64,000 nucleotides of DNA, taken from contig NZ_CP151979.1 of the NCBI RefSeq assembly GCF_038593265.1, positions 2,122,001-2,186,000 of the forward strand. The letters are read 5' to 3'. A model generated the notes under the pieces. That model saw only the letters and a list, made by a program, of their open reading frames with translations. It searched no databases and was not told where the DNA came from. Origin of the DNA: Ureibacillus sp. FSL W7-1570. Lineage in GTDB: Bacteria > Bacillota > Bacilli > Bacillales_A > Planococcaceae. Positions 16,504 through 25,283 of the stretch are shown piece by piece (within the stretch, counting starts at the first letter, position 1; each line of letters begins with the position of its first letter). Position numbers and translations under genes: made by a program.

Positions 16504-16731
16504 ATGGGTAGTAAAGCTTTAAGAACAGATGCAAAAATTGTACCTGAACGCAAAGAAGAAGCGTTAAAAATTCTAGACAGTTTAATTATTAAACTATTTG
16601 TGAGCGTTCTTGACGAAAAACAAATTATTGAACGCCATATTTTAAAAGAACGCCTTGCAAACCTAATTCAACTTTCAGAACATGACGAAGAGTTAAAAGA
16701 AACATTACACGCACTAGTAAACGAATTATAA
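16504..16731 (+). CDS. Small hypothetical helical protein
   Basis: A 75-residue, highly helical, charged protein that is not recognised. A hydrophobic core DSLIIKLFVSVL lies near residues 24-36, flanked by lysine- and glutamate-rich helices, suggesting a small helical bundle rather than a membrane protein. AGGGGG precedes the ATG, and a terminator follows within 6 bp, so it is a monocistronic unit. Confidence 0.7.
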   Translation: MGSKALRTDAKIVPERKEEALKILDSLIIKLFVSVLDEKQIIERHILKERLANLIQLSEHDEELKETLHALVNEL

Positions 16732-16736
16732 TGATG

Positions 16737-16771
16737 AAAAGGAGACGTCCGTTCAGAACGCCTCCTTTTTC
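16737..16771. terminator. Terminator after the 75-residue gene
   Basis: AAAAGGAGACGT / ACGCCTCCTTTT with one mismatch, then TTTCTT. It lies between convergent genes and may act in both directions. Confidence 0.75.
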
Positions 16772-17107
16772 TTATCCCTCATACAGCCTGGAAATTTTGC
16801 CGATTTTCTCTTTCAACAAGTCCATATGCACAATTCCGGCTTCCCGGAAATATTCCTTTCCTTCCACAAAGAACAATAATGCCGGAACCGAAAAGACCGA
16901 AAAACGGCCCGCGATTTCCTTCACCTCTTCCGCATCGATAGATCCCAAAGCAATGCGGTGATCGCTTTCCAACAGCTTCTCCACTTGCGGAAGCAGCGCA
17001 TGGCAAACCCCACAATCCGTTCTTGAGATAAAAAGAAAAGCAAGCGGATTTTGTTCAATAAATGAATTCGCTTCATCCAAAGAAGATAATTTAATCAATT
17101 GACTCAC
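16772..17107 (-). CDS. Thioredoxin-family protein (CGVC active site)
   Basis: A thioredoxin-like protein of about 111 residues. TDCGVCHALLPQVEKLL holds the redox pair CxxC near residues 32-35, and FSVFSVPALLFF the cis-proline loop. It resembles the YtpP-type cytosolic thioredoxins. The start is uncertain: GTG 17107 and TTG 17110 lack a good ribosome site, and TTG 17098 is possible. The N-terminus lies close to the divergent yqhV frame. Confidence 0.8.
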   Translation of the reverse strand: MSQLIKLSSLDEANSFIEQNPLAFLFISRTDCGVCHALLPQVEKLLESDHRIALGSIDAEEVKEIAGRFSVFSVPALLFFVEGKEYFREAGIVHMDLLKEKIGKISRLYEG

Positions 17108-17173
17108 CAAACCATTAATATTTTTTCATGGACAAGCATAACATGTTCCAAGAAACAGCGGAAGGATGAAGGA

Positions 17174-17437
17174 TTGGAAAGTGCATTGCTCTACATGGTG
17201 TTATTAAGATTTTTATCCGGCAGCATCGAATTATCCGCAGCGACCCTCATGTGGAAATTCAATGACTTGGAAAAAGCCCTGATGATCAATTCCATGTTGG
17301 CGTTGGTTGGTCCGACGATCTTGATTGTGACTACCGGCATCGGCATCAGCGGACTTTCCGGGCAAATCTCTTTCTTGAAAATGCTCTTTCTCTTCGCAGG
17401 CATTGTGTTCATTATTATCGGAATGAGAATCAAATGA
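17174..17437 (+). CDS. yqhV: DUF2619 membrane protein YqhV
   Basis: An 87-residue protein with three hydrophobic segments. RFLSGSIELSAATLMWKFN and LALVGPTILIVTT fit the YqhV/DUF2619 family, whose function is unknown. In B. subtilis yqhV lies next to the spoIIIA genes; here it does not. TTG at 17174 is chosen because GGAAGG lies 8 bases upstream and the resulting length matches the family. Its stop abuts the end of the convergent corA gene. Confidence 0.78.
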   Translation: MESALLYMVLLRFLSGSIELSAATLMWKFNDLEKALMINSMLALVGPTILIVTTGIGISGLSGQISFLKMLFLFAGIVFIIIGMRIK

Positions 17438-18388
17438 TTAAAACCAGCCTTTTCTTTTGAACCACAAAAGCATTGATGCACCAATGAGAAACATGACGAA
17501 AAGGGTCGCAAAATAACCATACTTCCAGGACAATTCAGGTATGTTTCGAAAGTTCATTCCATAGATTCCGGCAATGAATGTTAATGGGGCAAAAATGGAG
17601 GTGATAATCGTAAGCACCTTCATGACATTGTTGGTTTGATGGGCGTTCAATGATATATAGCTGTCCCGGATATCCGCCGTCACTTCACGATTGGACATGA
17701 CCATTTCCGACAATTTTAATAGATGGTCATGGATATTGGAAAAATATTCTCTCCTTTCATCAATCTGATTCAGGTTTAAATGATGGGAATTCAACATGCG
17801 ATATAGCAAATCCCTCATCGGGTTCACGGAATGCAACAATTTTAGCAACATATTTCTTGTTTCCATCAAGTCGTTCATCGGCTGGATACCCGTTTGCTGC
17901 ATAATGATCTTTGCAAGTTCATCCTCTATTTTGTAAACAATGGGAAAATAATTATCGACAATTTTATCTAATATTTCGTAAAAAACGTAATAGGGATCCC
18001 ATTGTTGTACGGAAGTTGCCGCAATCAATTCATTCCATACTTTGATCACCTCCACTGAAGGTTGTTTATGAAAAGTGACAATGAACGTTTCCCCTACAAA
18101 AAAATCCAGCTCTTCCTTAATCAGTTCACCATTCTCTTCACGAAGGGTATGGGTTATAAAAAACGTATAATGGTTAAAATAATCCAGCTTCGGTCTTTGA
18201 AGGTCCTGCACACAATCCTCAATCGCCAAAGGATGAAAATGAAACGTGTCTGATAAATACCGGATTTCTTCTTCCGTCGGTTCGCTGAAATCCACCCAAA
18301 ACCATTTGAAACCTGAAAAGAGGATCTGATTTAAGGAATCCCCTTTTTCCAAATGGCCTTCCTTTGTAATACCGATGTAGTAAATCAT
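17438..18388 (-). CDS. corA: CorA-family magnesium/divalent cation transporter
   Basis: A 316-residue channel subunit: a long acidic cytosolic domain, then two C-terminal membrane helices with the signature YGMNF before the second helix. It ends with the basic tail KRKGW. Homologues form pentamers admitting Mg2+ (or Co2+/Ni2+). ATG 18388 follows AAAAGGTG by 6 bases. It starts only 33 bp after the last gene of the germinant-receptor operon, on the same strand and with no terminator between them. Co-transcription with the ger genes is therefore likely. Confidence 0.92.
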   Translation of the reverse strand: MIYYIGITKEGHLEKGDSLNQILFSGFKWFWVDFSEPTEEEIRYLSDTFHFHPLAIEDCVQDLQRPKLDYFNHYTFFITHTLREENGELIKEELDFFVGETFIVTFHKQPSVEVIKVWNELIAATSVQQWDPYYVFYEILDKIVDNYFPIVYKIEDELAKIIMQQTGIQPMNDLMETRNMLLKLLHSVNPMRDLLYRMLNSHHLNLNQIDERREYFSNIHDHLLKLSEMVMSNREVTADIRDSYISLNAHQTNNVMKVLTIITSIFAPLTFIAGIYGMNFRNIPELSWKYGYFATLFVMFLIGASMLLWFKRKGWF

Positions 18389-18421
18389 GGGATACACCTT
18401 TTCTTTCAGTTTCGACGATTT

Positions 18422-18589
18422 TCACGATTGTTGATTTTTAATTTTTTGACGGTCTTCCTGTTTCCAAGGAGGGTCTATCTTCTGATGGATTTTCTCGTTG
18501 ACTTTGTAAACCAACAGTGGAACAATGAAAGCCGCAATCATGCCCAAAATCGTAGGCATATCCGGCACCAATTTAACAATAAAGTCCAT
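18422..18589 (-). CDS. Small membrane protein of the ger operon (GerD-subunit-like)
   Basis: A 55-residue protein with one clear hydrophobic segment (about residues 10-29) and a charged C-terminus. It starts 1 bp after the gerC stop at an ATG preceded by AGAGGTG. Many GerA-type operons carry an extra gene for a small membrane protein (the D subunit) that modulates germination. Position and size fit that idea, but typical D proteins have two membrane segments and this one seems to have one. Assignment is by context. Confidence 0.65.
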   Translation of the reverse strand: MDFIVKLVPDMPTILGMIAAFIVPLLVYKVNEKIHQKIDPPWKQEDRQKIKNQQS

Positions 18590-18590
18590 C

Positions 18591-19757
18591 TCACTCACCT
18601 CTTGGAGTAGTTGTCCGGTTAATACTTCCCGGTTCCGCAATTGTGAGCTTCACATTAAGATTAATTTCGCTATTGGAGAAATAATTCGCTCCTTCCTCCC
18701 AATCCTCCTTAACCTTTTTCCATAATTTTGGATGGTAATGATGCAAATATTCACCCAACCCCATCGCATCTGTTCGGAAGTCTTCCTGTAGACGTTTGAT
18801 TGCGCTCTTCACCATTTCTTCCACTTTTCTCTTTGAAGCACGTTCCAATTCCGTCAATACTTCACGTTTGAAAAAATCGTTCCATCCGGCCTGTTCAGCA
18901 AGACTCGCGGTCATTTTTATATCCAGGGCAAACTTCATTTGTTTCGGATCCGGATTTACAAGAGTAAATTTACTTTTAATACTTCCTATTTCAACCGTAA
19001 TTTCTTCATTATCCAATGTTCCTGTTATTGCGCCATTGTTTTTCATTCCCCGAATAAAACTCAACCCTTTTGCTTCATCATCCTTCAACGTGCCGATCAT
19101 CCGCTCCTGAGGGCCGTTATAAATGGCTATTTCACTATAGTCAATCTCCCTGTCACTCTTCTTTTTGATTTGTGCCATCGGAAAACTCATTTTTGAATAA
19201 AGCTTTTCATCAATATCCCCGATTCTGATTAAATCCACCACATTCAAATCCTCTTTATTTTCCAGCAGTTCGATAATGTATTCGCCCGATATTTTCTCGT
19301 GTTCCGCCTCAACCTCCAACAATTCCCACGCATCTCCGCTGGAAACGGCAATCTTGATTCCCCTCCGCATGGTTTTGGAACGGAAAAACAGATCAAAATA
19401 ATCTTTAAACGCACCGGGTTGTTTCATGATTTCTTCAGAAAAAATAATGGCGTCTAAATGGGTTGTATCCAACACCCGGCTGGACTTTTTCGCAATTTCC
19501 TGATTGATTTCAAAAAGGGACCTTCCAGTGCCTGAAAGATTTCTGAAGGCTTTCCCTTGCCCGCCGCCAGCCGCTATGGTGGAAATATTCTCAGGGTTCA
19601 CCAGTTGTTCTGTAAATTTGACTTCCCCCGGATTATCCGTGGCATCAATCGCCACTACCGATATGAATGCCCGTTGTTCAATTTCAATTTGATCCCAACA
19701 ACCGGATAAAAGGATTGCTGAAATGATGAAAATCCATACCGGAGCTCTATTCCCCAC
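18591..19757 (-). CDS. gerC: Germinant receptor lipoprotein, Ger(x)C family
   Basis: A 388-residue lipoprotein, the C subunit of a GerA-type germinant receptor in the spore inner membrane. The signal peptide ends at the lipobox LLSGC (Cys near residue 20), followed by WDQIEIEQRAF, the conserved Ger(x)C start. The GTG at 19757 follows AAAGGTGGG by 7 bases and makes the gene overlap gerB by 11 bp; an upstream GTG at 19790 has no ribosome site. The germinant recognised cannot be read from sequence. Confidence 0.88.
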   Translation of the reverse strand: MGNRAPVWIFIISAILLSGCWDQIEIEQRAFISVVAIDATDNPGEVKFTEQLVNPENISTIAAGGGQGKAFRNLSGTGRSLFEINQEIAKKSSRVLDTTHLDAIIFSEEIMKQPGAFKDYFDLFFRSKTMRRGIKIAVSSGDAWELLEVEAEHEKISGEYIIELLENKEDLNVVDLIRIGDIDEKLYSKMSFPMAQIKKKSDREIDYSEIAIYNGPQERMIGTLKDDEAKGLSFIRGMKNNGAITGTLDNEEITVEIGSIKSKFTLVNPDPKQMKFALDIKMTASLAEQAGWNDFFKREVLTELERASKRKVEEMVKSAIKRLQEDFRTDAMGLGEYLHHYHPKLWKKVKEDWEEGANYFSNSEINLNVKLTIAEPGSINRTTTPRGE

Positions 19758-20856
19758 CGGACTTCCCACCTTTGATTTTAAATGCCACACCCAATAAAAT
19801 CGTTACAATGATCAAATAGAACAACGTAAAATAGCCAAGACCTTTGTTATAATAAATTAATTCCAAATAACTTTTTGGCAACATGCTGATATAGAAAATG
19901 ATGGGCGACAGAATCAAGATGGCGGTCATTTTTTTCAATCTACGAAAAAGCATCCGGAGGGCCATCACGGCAGTATCAAAGCCCATCATTGCAGATGTAA
20001 AAAAAATGATTGTCCAAAACACAAATAAAATCGCGTCAAAACGGTCGAAAAAACCGCCGGGGATTTCAACCGTTCTCGACAAATCAAATGTCGGATAAAA
20101 CAAATTGCCTGTTGTGACATTTCCAAAAACGGATATGCAAACAAGAAAAATAATGAGATAACAAAAAGTGGAAATCGAAACCGCCATGACAGACAATTTT
20201 GGAATTTTTTTCGGATTTTTCACAAGAGCGATATAAAAAAAGTTGATGATAAAACCTAAAAAACAAATGGTGCTTGTACCGGTCGATTTTATATATCCCG
20301 TAAAATCCGTTTGGAAGATGGGAAACAATTCTTTCAATTGCACAATACTGATTGGCAGAAAAATGACCAATAACAACCCGACAAGTAAAATCGGGAAAAA
20401 AAGAATATTCAAACGGAAAATGGCGGCCTGGGAACCGGACACCGCATAGACGACAACAAGCAAAAATGTAAGTGCAATGATTTCCTCGGGAGTCCGGTCA
20501 AACAAGTATTGATGGGAAAGGAAGACGATTTCACTTACATTAAATGCGGAAACCGCAGTAAACAGCAGTGAAAAAATAAATGTAATCACAAAAGCAACCG
20601 GCTTGGAAAGCAGGAAGGAAGCGTAGGAATAAAAGGATTGATTCGGAAAGGAAATGGCAATTTTCGAAACAATCCAGGCAAAAAGGCTGGCAATCAGCCC
20701 ACCCATCAAGATGGAAATCCAGCCATCCGAGCCGGACGTATCTTGTGCAATCACCCTTGGAAAGGTCAGTGTCAACACTCCAATAATATTGGTTATGATA
20801 GAAATGAAAAGATCCCGGTCGCTAATGATTCCTACCGTATCGGGCGATCGATTCAT
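19747..20856 (-). CDS. gerB: Germinant receptor permease subunit, GerB family
   Basis: A 369-residue integral membrane protein with about ten hydrophobic segments, of the APC-superfamily spore germination (GerAB) type. It is the subunit thought to bind the germinant. The N-terminus has ISIITNIIGVLTLTFPRV, the broken first helix typical of the fold. It overlaps gerA by 4 bp and gerC by 11 bp, a tightly coupled operon. Confidence 0.88.
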   Translation of the reverse strand: MNRSPDTVGIISDRDLFISIITNIIGVLTLTFPRVIAQDTSGSDGWISILMGGLIASLFAWIVSKIAISFPNQSFYSYASFLLSKPVAFVITFIFSLLFTAVSAFNVSEIVFLSHQYLFDRTPEEIIALTFLLVVVYAVSGSQAAIFRLNILFFPILLVGLLLVIFLPISIVQLKELFPIFQTDFTGYIKSTGTSTICFLGFIINFFYIALVKNPKKIPKLSVMAVSISTFCYLIIFLVCISVFGNVTTGNLFYPTFDLSRTVEIPGGFFDRFDAILFVFWTIIFFTSAMMGFDTAVMALRMLFRRLKKMTAILILSPIIFYISMLPKSYLELIYYNKGLGYFTLFYLIIVTILLGVAFKIKGGKSGGE

Positions 20857-23108
20857 TGCCTTTGACCCCCACTGTTCACTTTTTGCAAATCCAATGGCTC
20901 CAAATACGGCGGCCGTCTTTTGAGTGTCGTAATAGGTGTGCGGATAACAAGGTTATTTAAACTGTCAAGGAAATATGGAGCAATCGGCGCTGAGTAAGGT
21001 ATGCCCATACTTTTTAGATTGACGACATGGATGCAGAGCATAATGAAAACAAGAATAATTCCATATAGTCCTAAAATGGATGCCGCAATGACAAAAATGA
21101 ATCTTAAAATACGGAAACTGATGGACGTGCTGTAGTTCGGAATCGTAAAGGAACTCATGGCGGTAAGGGATGTAATAATCACCAATGCCGGACCGACAAT
21201 CCCCGCACTGACTGCAACATCGCCGATGACCACCCCTCCAACGATGCCGACGGTCTGGCCGATCGGTTTCGGAAGCCGGATCCCTGCTTCTTGCAATATT
21301 TCAAAGGTGACGGCCATCAAAAGCACTTCGATGAGGGCCGGAAACGGCACCCCTTCCCTTGCGGCTGTGATCGCCAAGATTAATTGGGTAGGAAGCATGC
21401 CCGGATGAAAAGAGGTCAATGCCACATAAAGCCCAGGCAAAAATAAGGCGATCAATACTGAAAAAAATCTTAACAATCTCATGGAAGATGCAACAATCCA
21501 TCGCTGGCTGAAATCTTCCACTGTTAAAAAAGCATCTCCCACCGTAATGGGTGTCACTATGGCAAAGGGACTTCCATCCAAAAAAATGACCACTTTCCCC
21601 TGCATAAGATTGTAACTCACCCGATCGGGTCTTTCCGAATCAAGCACTTGCGGGAAAGGGGATAAGGGACTATCTTCTATCCATTGTTCAACGATTCCCG
21701 AATCCAGAACAAAATCTATGTCTATTGTTTTGAGTCTCCTCTTGACTTCATCCAAAATATCCGGATTGGTGATTCCTTCCACATAACAAACGGCCACTCT
21801 TTGATTGGACCGTCTTCCTACTTCATAACTTTCGATGCGGAGATTCGGATCTTTTAATTCCCTTCTTAGCAGCGAAATGTTTGTATCGATATCTTCAATG
21901 AATGATATTCGGGATCCACGGATAACCGTTTCTGACTGTGATTCCTCGAGGGAACGCTTTTCAGCCCCGGCCGTTCCCATCTCAAGGGCCATCTTTTCCC
22001 CTTCAATCATGAAAATGGAACTTCCACATAAGAGGGCATCAATCACTTGTTGAAAAGTGTTGATTTTTTTTGTATTTGTGATTGCAATAACTTCCTGATT
22101 GATTTGCTCAAGTGGGTTCTCCTTAAACTGTTTGTCCCTGGCCTTCTCTTGCAGCGTTCTTAATATGTTGTCATCCACGATTTTTGAGTTTGCCAGACCA
22201 CTGATATAAAGGATGCTGCATTGGATTTTTGAAACTGTTTGCTCATTCTTTTCATCCACAAACAGCTGTGTATTGGTGGATGTTTGTTGGTCTGGAGTCG
22301 GATCGTCTTCGAAAAGTTCCAATCTTAATTCCCGGACAACTAAATCATACGGATTTCCCAAGATTTTTTTAATGTATTCAATATTGTCCTCCAGCTTTTT
22401 ATAAATCGGTACACTGATTTGAGCGGATACATTTTGATCCGTGTTTGGCATCGGTTTTTGATGATTTGGCTGTTGGCTTTGACTGTTTTGCATGTCTTGG
22501 GCTTGGTTGTTTTGATTCGATTGGCTTCCCTGTCCATCGCCTTGATTCGATTGATTGGCTTGATTTGGTTGGTTGCCCTGTCCATTGCCCTGATTCAATT
22601 GGTTGGCTTGATTTGGTTGGTTGCTTTGATTATTTTGATTTGCTTGATTGTTTTGATTGAATTGATTGTCTTGATTGATTTGAACTGCTTGATTAGTTTG
22701 ATTTGCTTGATTTGCCTGACCCCCTTCACGGTTCTGATTGCCTTGAGGGTTGTCAGGCTGAAGTTGGACATGCTGATTATTCGTCTGGCTAAAAGAAACC
22801 AATGGTTGGTTTTGATTATTTTGAGTATTTGATTGAATCTGCCGGTTTTGTTGATCCGTTATTGGTTGTCCATTGTTTTGACTTTCCTTTTGATTTTCCG
22901 GATTCCCCTCTTGGGCATCCATTATATGTTGAACACTGGAACTTAATTTTTGATCATTTTCTGTGCTTCCACTCATATTGGATTGGTTGTTTGATCCGCC
23001 CAAGTTTTCGTTCTGTCCGGAGAATTGCTGCAACATTTCATTTCGCTTGTTTGCGGAATTTGCATTGGTTGAACTTTTCTTCGGCACTTTTCGGTAAAAA
23101 CGTCTCAT
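20853..23108 (-). CDS. gerA: Germinant receptor A subunit (GerA family) with Q/N-rich N-terminal extension
   Basis: A 751-residue protein, far longer than typical GerA A subunits (about 480-550). Residues 230 onward form a normal GerA: a cytosolic domain, then membrane helices with LPGLYVALTSFHPGMLPT and the family end near LKRRPPYLEPLD. Residues 1-230 are low complexity. Residues 130-210 in particular repeat the triplet xNQ (QANQANQTNQ and the like), resembling prion-like Q/N domains. The extension is in frame and without stops; the ATG at 23108 has GTGGGAG upstream. It presumably faces the forespore cytosol. Function of the extension is unknown. Confidence 0.9.
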   Translation of the reverse strand: MRRFYRKVPKKSSTNANSANKRNEMLQQFSGQNENLGGSNNQSNMSGSTENDQKLSSSVQHIMDAQEGNPENQKESQNNGQPITDQQNRQIQSNTQNNQNQPLVSFSQTNNQHVQLQPDNPQGNQNREGGQANQANQTNQAVQINQDNQFNQNNQANQNNQSNQPNQANQLNQGNGQGNQPNQANQSNQGDGQGSQSNQNNQAQDMQNSQSQQPNHQKPMPNTDQNVSAQISVPIYKKLEDNIEYIKKILGNPYDLVVRELRLELFEDDPTPDQQTSTNTQLFVDEKNEQTVSKIQCSILYISGLANSKIVDDNILRTLQEKARDKQFKENPLEQINQEVIAITNTKKINTFQQVIDALLCGSSIFMIEGEKMALEMGTAGAEKRSLEESQSETVIRGSRISFIEDIDTNISLLRRELKDPNLRIESYEVGRRSNQRVAVCYVEGITNPDILDEVKRRLKTIDIDFVLDSGIVEQWIEDSPLSPFPQVLDSERPDRVSYNLMQGKVVIFLDGSPFAIVTPITVGDAFLTVEDFSQRWIVASSMRLLRFFSVLIALFLPGLYVALTSFHPGMLPTQLILAITAAREGVPFPALIEVLLMAVTFEILQEAGIRLPKPIGQTVGIVGGVVIGDVAVSAGIVGPALVIITSLTAMSSFTIPNYSTSISFRILRFIFVIAASILGLYGIILVFIMLCIHVVNLKSMGIPYSAPIAPYFLDSLNNLVIRTPITTLKRRPPYLEPLDLQKVNSGGQRQ

Positions 23109-23191
23109 ACATATACTCCCACTTATAACATTTACTTTTAATGTGGTTCATTAATTAGTTTTTATACCATTCATCTACCAATAAATAAAAA

Positions 23192-23222
23192 AAACTGTCC
23201 AAAGATCTCCTTTGAACAGTTT
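23192..23222 (-). terminator. Terminator of the bile-acid-symporter-like gene
   Basis: AAACTGTCCAAAG / CTTTGAACAGTTT (one wobble) with a 5-base loop; on the minus strand an eight-base T run follows. It separates the transporter from the ger operon. Confidence 0.85.
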
Positions 23223-23227
23223 TTGCA

Positions 23228-24178
23228 TTAATATTCCAAATTAAATTTTTGCTGATATTTTTCAAGGATTTTACCGAATTGGGATGCCAATACTTGTTGA
23301 AACAGCATGCCGAACACCACAGGAAGAACCGATCTCGCCGGGAAATAGGTGCTTGCCACAACCACACCGACAGCGATATTCCGCATGCCTCCTGTAAAAA
23401 CAAAGGTCGTGATCAAGTCCATTTTCCGCCATAAGAAATGCCCTATTAAAATACAGAAACTATAACCGGATAAAGAGACGACTAAAACCAACAAAATGAC
23501 ATCCATAATTTCCCAAGATATATTTTTTATATATGGCGCAATCACACTGCTATTGATAAACACAATGAGAAAAATGCTTAATTTCTGCATCGGTGCAAAC
23601 ACTCTGTTCAGCTTCGATACAAAATCCGCTTTTCCCCATTCATTCACAAGCATACCGAGAATGGATGGAAGCACCACCATCCAAATTAAATCCAACATGA
23701 TGGATGTGGTATCAATCATCACTTTCTGCCCCACTGCTATTTTGGAAAGAAGCGGGAAGACAATCGGGGAGAGGAGCGTATCGATTAAGATAATGGACAG
23801 TCCCAGCGGTTTATTTCCATTGCAGATGCTGACCCAAATAAAACTGGTCACACCCGTTGGAACGGCTACGGACAAAATAAAACCGACCGTCAGTAAATGA
23901 TCATCAAATACAAGTATGGATAATATGTACGCCCAAATCGGCATGAGAATATGCAAAAAAGCAATTGTCAACAAAATAAATTTCGGATGTTTCCTGACAC
24001 TTCGCAAGCCTTGAAAATTGATGCTGATGCTTCCTGCAAAGGTCATCACCGCAAAAATCCAAGGAACGAGGAACCGCAAATGCCCACCAATTTCATCTAA
24101 AAAAACCCCTATGACAAGGCTTAAAGGGGTCAAAACGGGCATCAATTTTTGCAGCTTGGCATTAAAGGTCGTTAACAT
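23228..24178 (-). CDS. Bile acid:sodium symporter (BASS/SBF-like) family transporter
   Basis: A 316-residue membrane protein with about nine to ten hydrophobic segments. Family features include VAVPTGVTSFIW in the middle and FTGGMRNIAVGVVVASTYFP near residue 255, the crossover region of BASS-type carriers. B. subtilis has a comparable YocS protein. The substrate, perhaps an organic acid or pantoate-like anion, is unknown. AAGGA lies before the ATG. The LysR gene lies 88 bp upstream on the same strand and could belong to the same unit. Confidence 0.8.
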   Translation of the reverse strand: MLTTFNAKLQKLMPVLTPLSLVIGVFLDEIGGHLRFLVPWIFAVMTFAGSISINFQGLRSVRKHPKFILLTIAFLHILMPIWAYILSILVFDDHLLTVGFILSVAVPTGVTSFIWVSICNGNKPLGLSIILIDTLLSPIVFPLLSKIAVGQKVMIDTTSIMLDLIWMVVLPSILGMLVNEWGKADFVSKLNRVFAPMQKLSIFLIVFINSSVIAPYIKNISWEIMDVILLVLVVSLSGYSFCILIGHFLWRKMDLITTFVFTGGMRNIAVGVVVASTYFPARSVLPVVFGMLFQQVLASQFGKILEKYQQKFNLEY

Positions 24179-24266
24179 GCAAAAATCCTTCTTTCATTCC
24201 AAGTAAGAACAGATGATTTATATATTTTAACAATTCTATTAAAAAAATAAAAATAGCTATCGGATA

Positions 24267-25148
24267 TTAATTTGATTCAAGATTGCGATAAATGGCCTCT
24301 TTGCTTTTCTCAATCGTTTCCAAAAATTTTTCCATGCTGGCCGTTAAATAGGAATCTTTTCTTCGAATGAAAACGGTTTTTACTTTGCTGTATTGTTCCG
24401 GCAACCGGTGGCACCGAATCTCACCGCTTTGTTCAAGGTGTGAAACTGCGGATTTTGGAACGAAGGAAACTCCCAGCCCCATCGCAACGCTTCGCAATAT
24501 GGTTTCCAATGTGCCAAACTCCATAATTTTTTGCGGTGCAATGTTTTGATCTTTATACCATTGTTCAAGCCGCGCACGGTAGCCGCAACCGGTGCTGAAG
24601 CATAAAAACGGCTCATGTTTTAATTCTTCCATTGTTCGTTCGCGGCAATCCGAAATCAACACAAGTTCCTCATCAAAAACATCAAAAACTTCCAGTTCGG
24701 GGTGGAAGTTGGATTTTGTCACGAAAGCGCCATCCAACTTATGATTGAGCACCTCTTTTTCCAAACTCTCCGTCACCCCTGTAAAAAGAGACAGCTCCAC
24801 ATTTTTATATTTTTTTATATATGAAGATAAAATGATTGGCAGATGATAAACGGTCTCCACCGTACCAATTTCCAATTTTCCGGTTGGTTCATCATGATTT
24901 TGAACGGCTTTTTTCATTTCGTCTGTGAGCTTCAGTATTTTTTCACTATATGATAATAGTTTTTTTCCTTCCGGCGTTAACGTCATTCCACGGCGGTGTC
25001 GATGAAATAAAGGTGTGTTCAGTTCGGCTTCCAGTTTCTGAATGCGGGACGTAACATTCGATTGGACATAATTCAATTCTTTTGCCACTTCTGTGATTGT
25101 CCCCTTTTCCGCCACCAATTGAAATATTTCTAAATCCTTTAATTCCAC
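24267..25148 (-). CDS. LysR-family transcriptional regulator
   Basis: A 293-residue regulator with an N-terminal winged helix-turn-helix (residues 1-60, including GTITEVAKELNYVQSNVTSRIQ) and a two-lobed effector domain. The GTG start has AAGGAGG 7 bases upstream. It is divergent from the EamA transporter with 135 bp between them, the classic LysR arrangement. The EamA gene, and perhaps the downstream symporter gene, are therefore the likely targets. The effector is unknown. Confidence 0.9.
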   Translation of the reverse strand: MELKDLEIFQLVAEKGTITEVAKELNYVQSNVTSRIQKLEAELNTPLFHRHRRGMTLTPEGKKLLSYSEKILKLTDEMKKAVQNHDEPTGKLEIGTVETVYHLPIILSSYIKKYKNVELSLFTGVTESLEKEVLNHKLDGAFVTKSNFHPELEVFDVFDEELVLISDCRERTMEELKHEPFLCFSTGCGYRARLEQWYKDQNIAPQKIMEFGTLETILRSVAMGLGVSFVPKSAVSHLEQSGEIRCHRLPEQYSKVKTVFIRRKDSYLTASMEKFLETIEKSKEAIYRNLESN

Positions 25149-25283
25149 AATTAAACCTCCTTGATTGCCACTCTCTCTTCATCACAAAAAATGATAGTAA
25201 CCATCCATTTTATTCATTTTACGTGATATTAAATTGAAGCTAATATTGATTATAACAATTTTTGCAGAAAGGGGTAGCTTAAA

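Noticed and set aside
22419-22832. Plus-strand 137-codon hydrophobic frame opposite gerA
   Set aside because: It is the mirror of the Q/N-rich repeat (Gln/Asn codons read as Leu/Ile on the other strand), so a shadow.
23109-23190. Sigma-G promoter for the ger operon
   Set aside because: A GGTATA and a CATTAAA are present, but 19 bp apart instead of 17-18; too weak to call.
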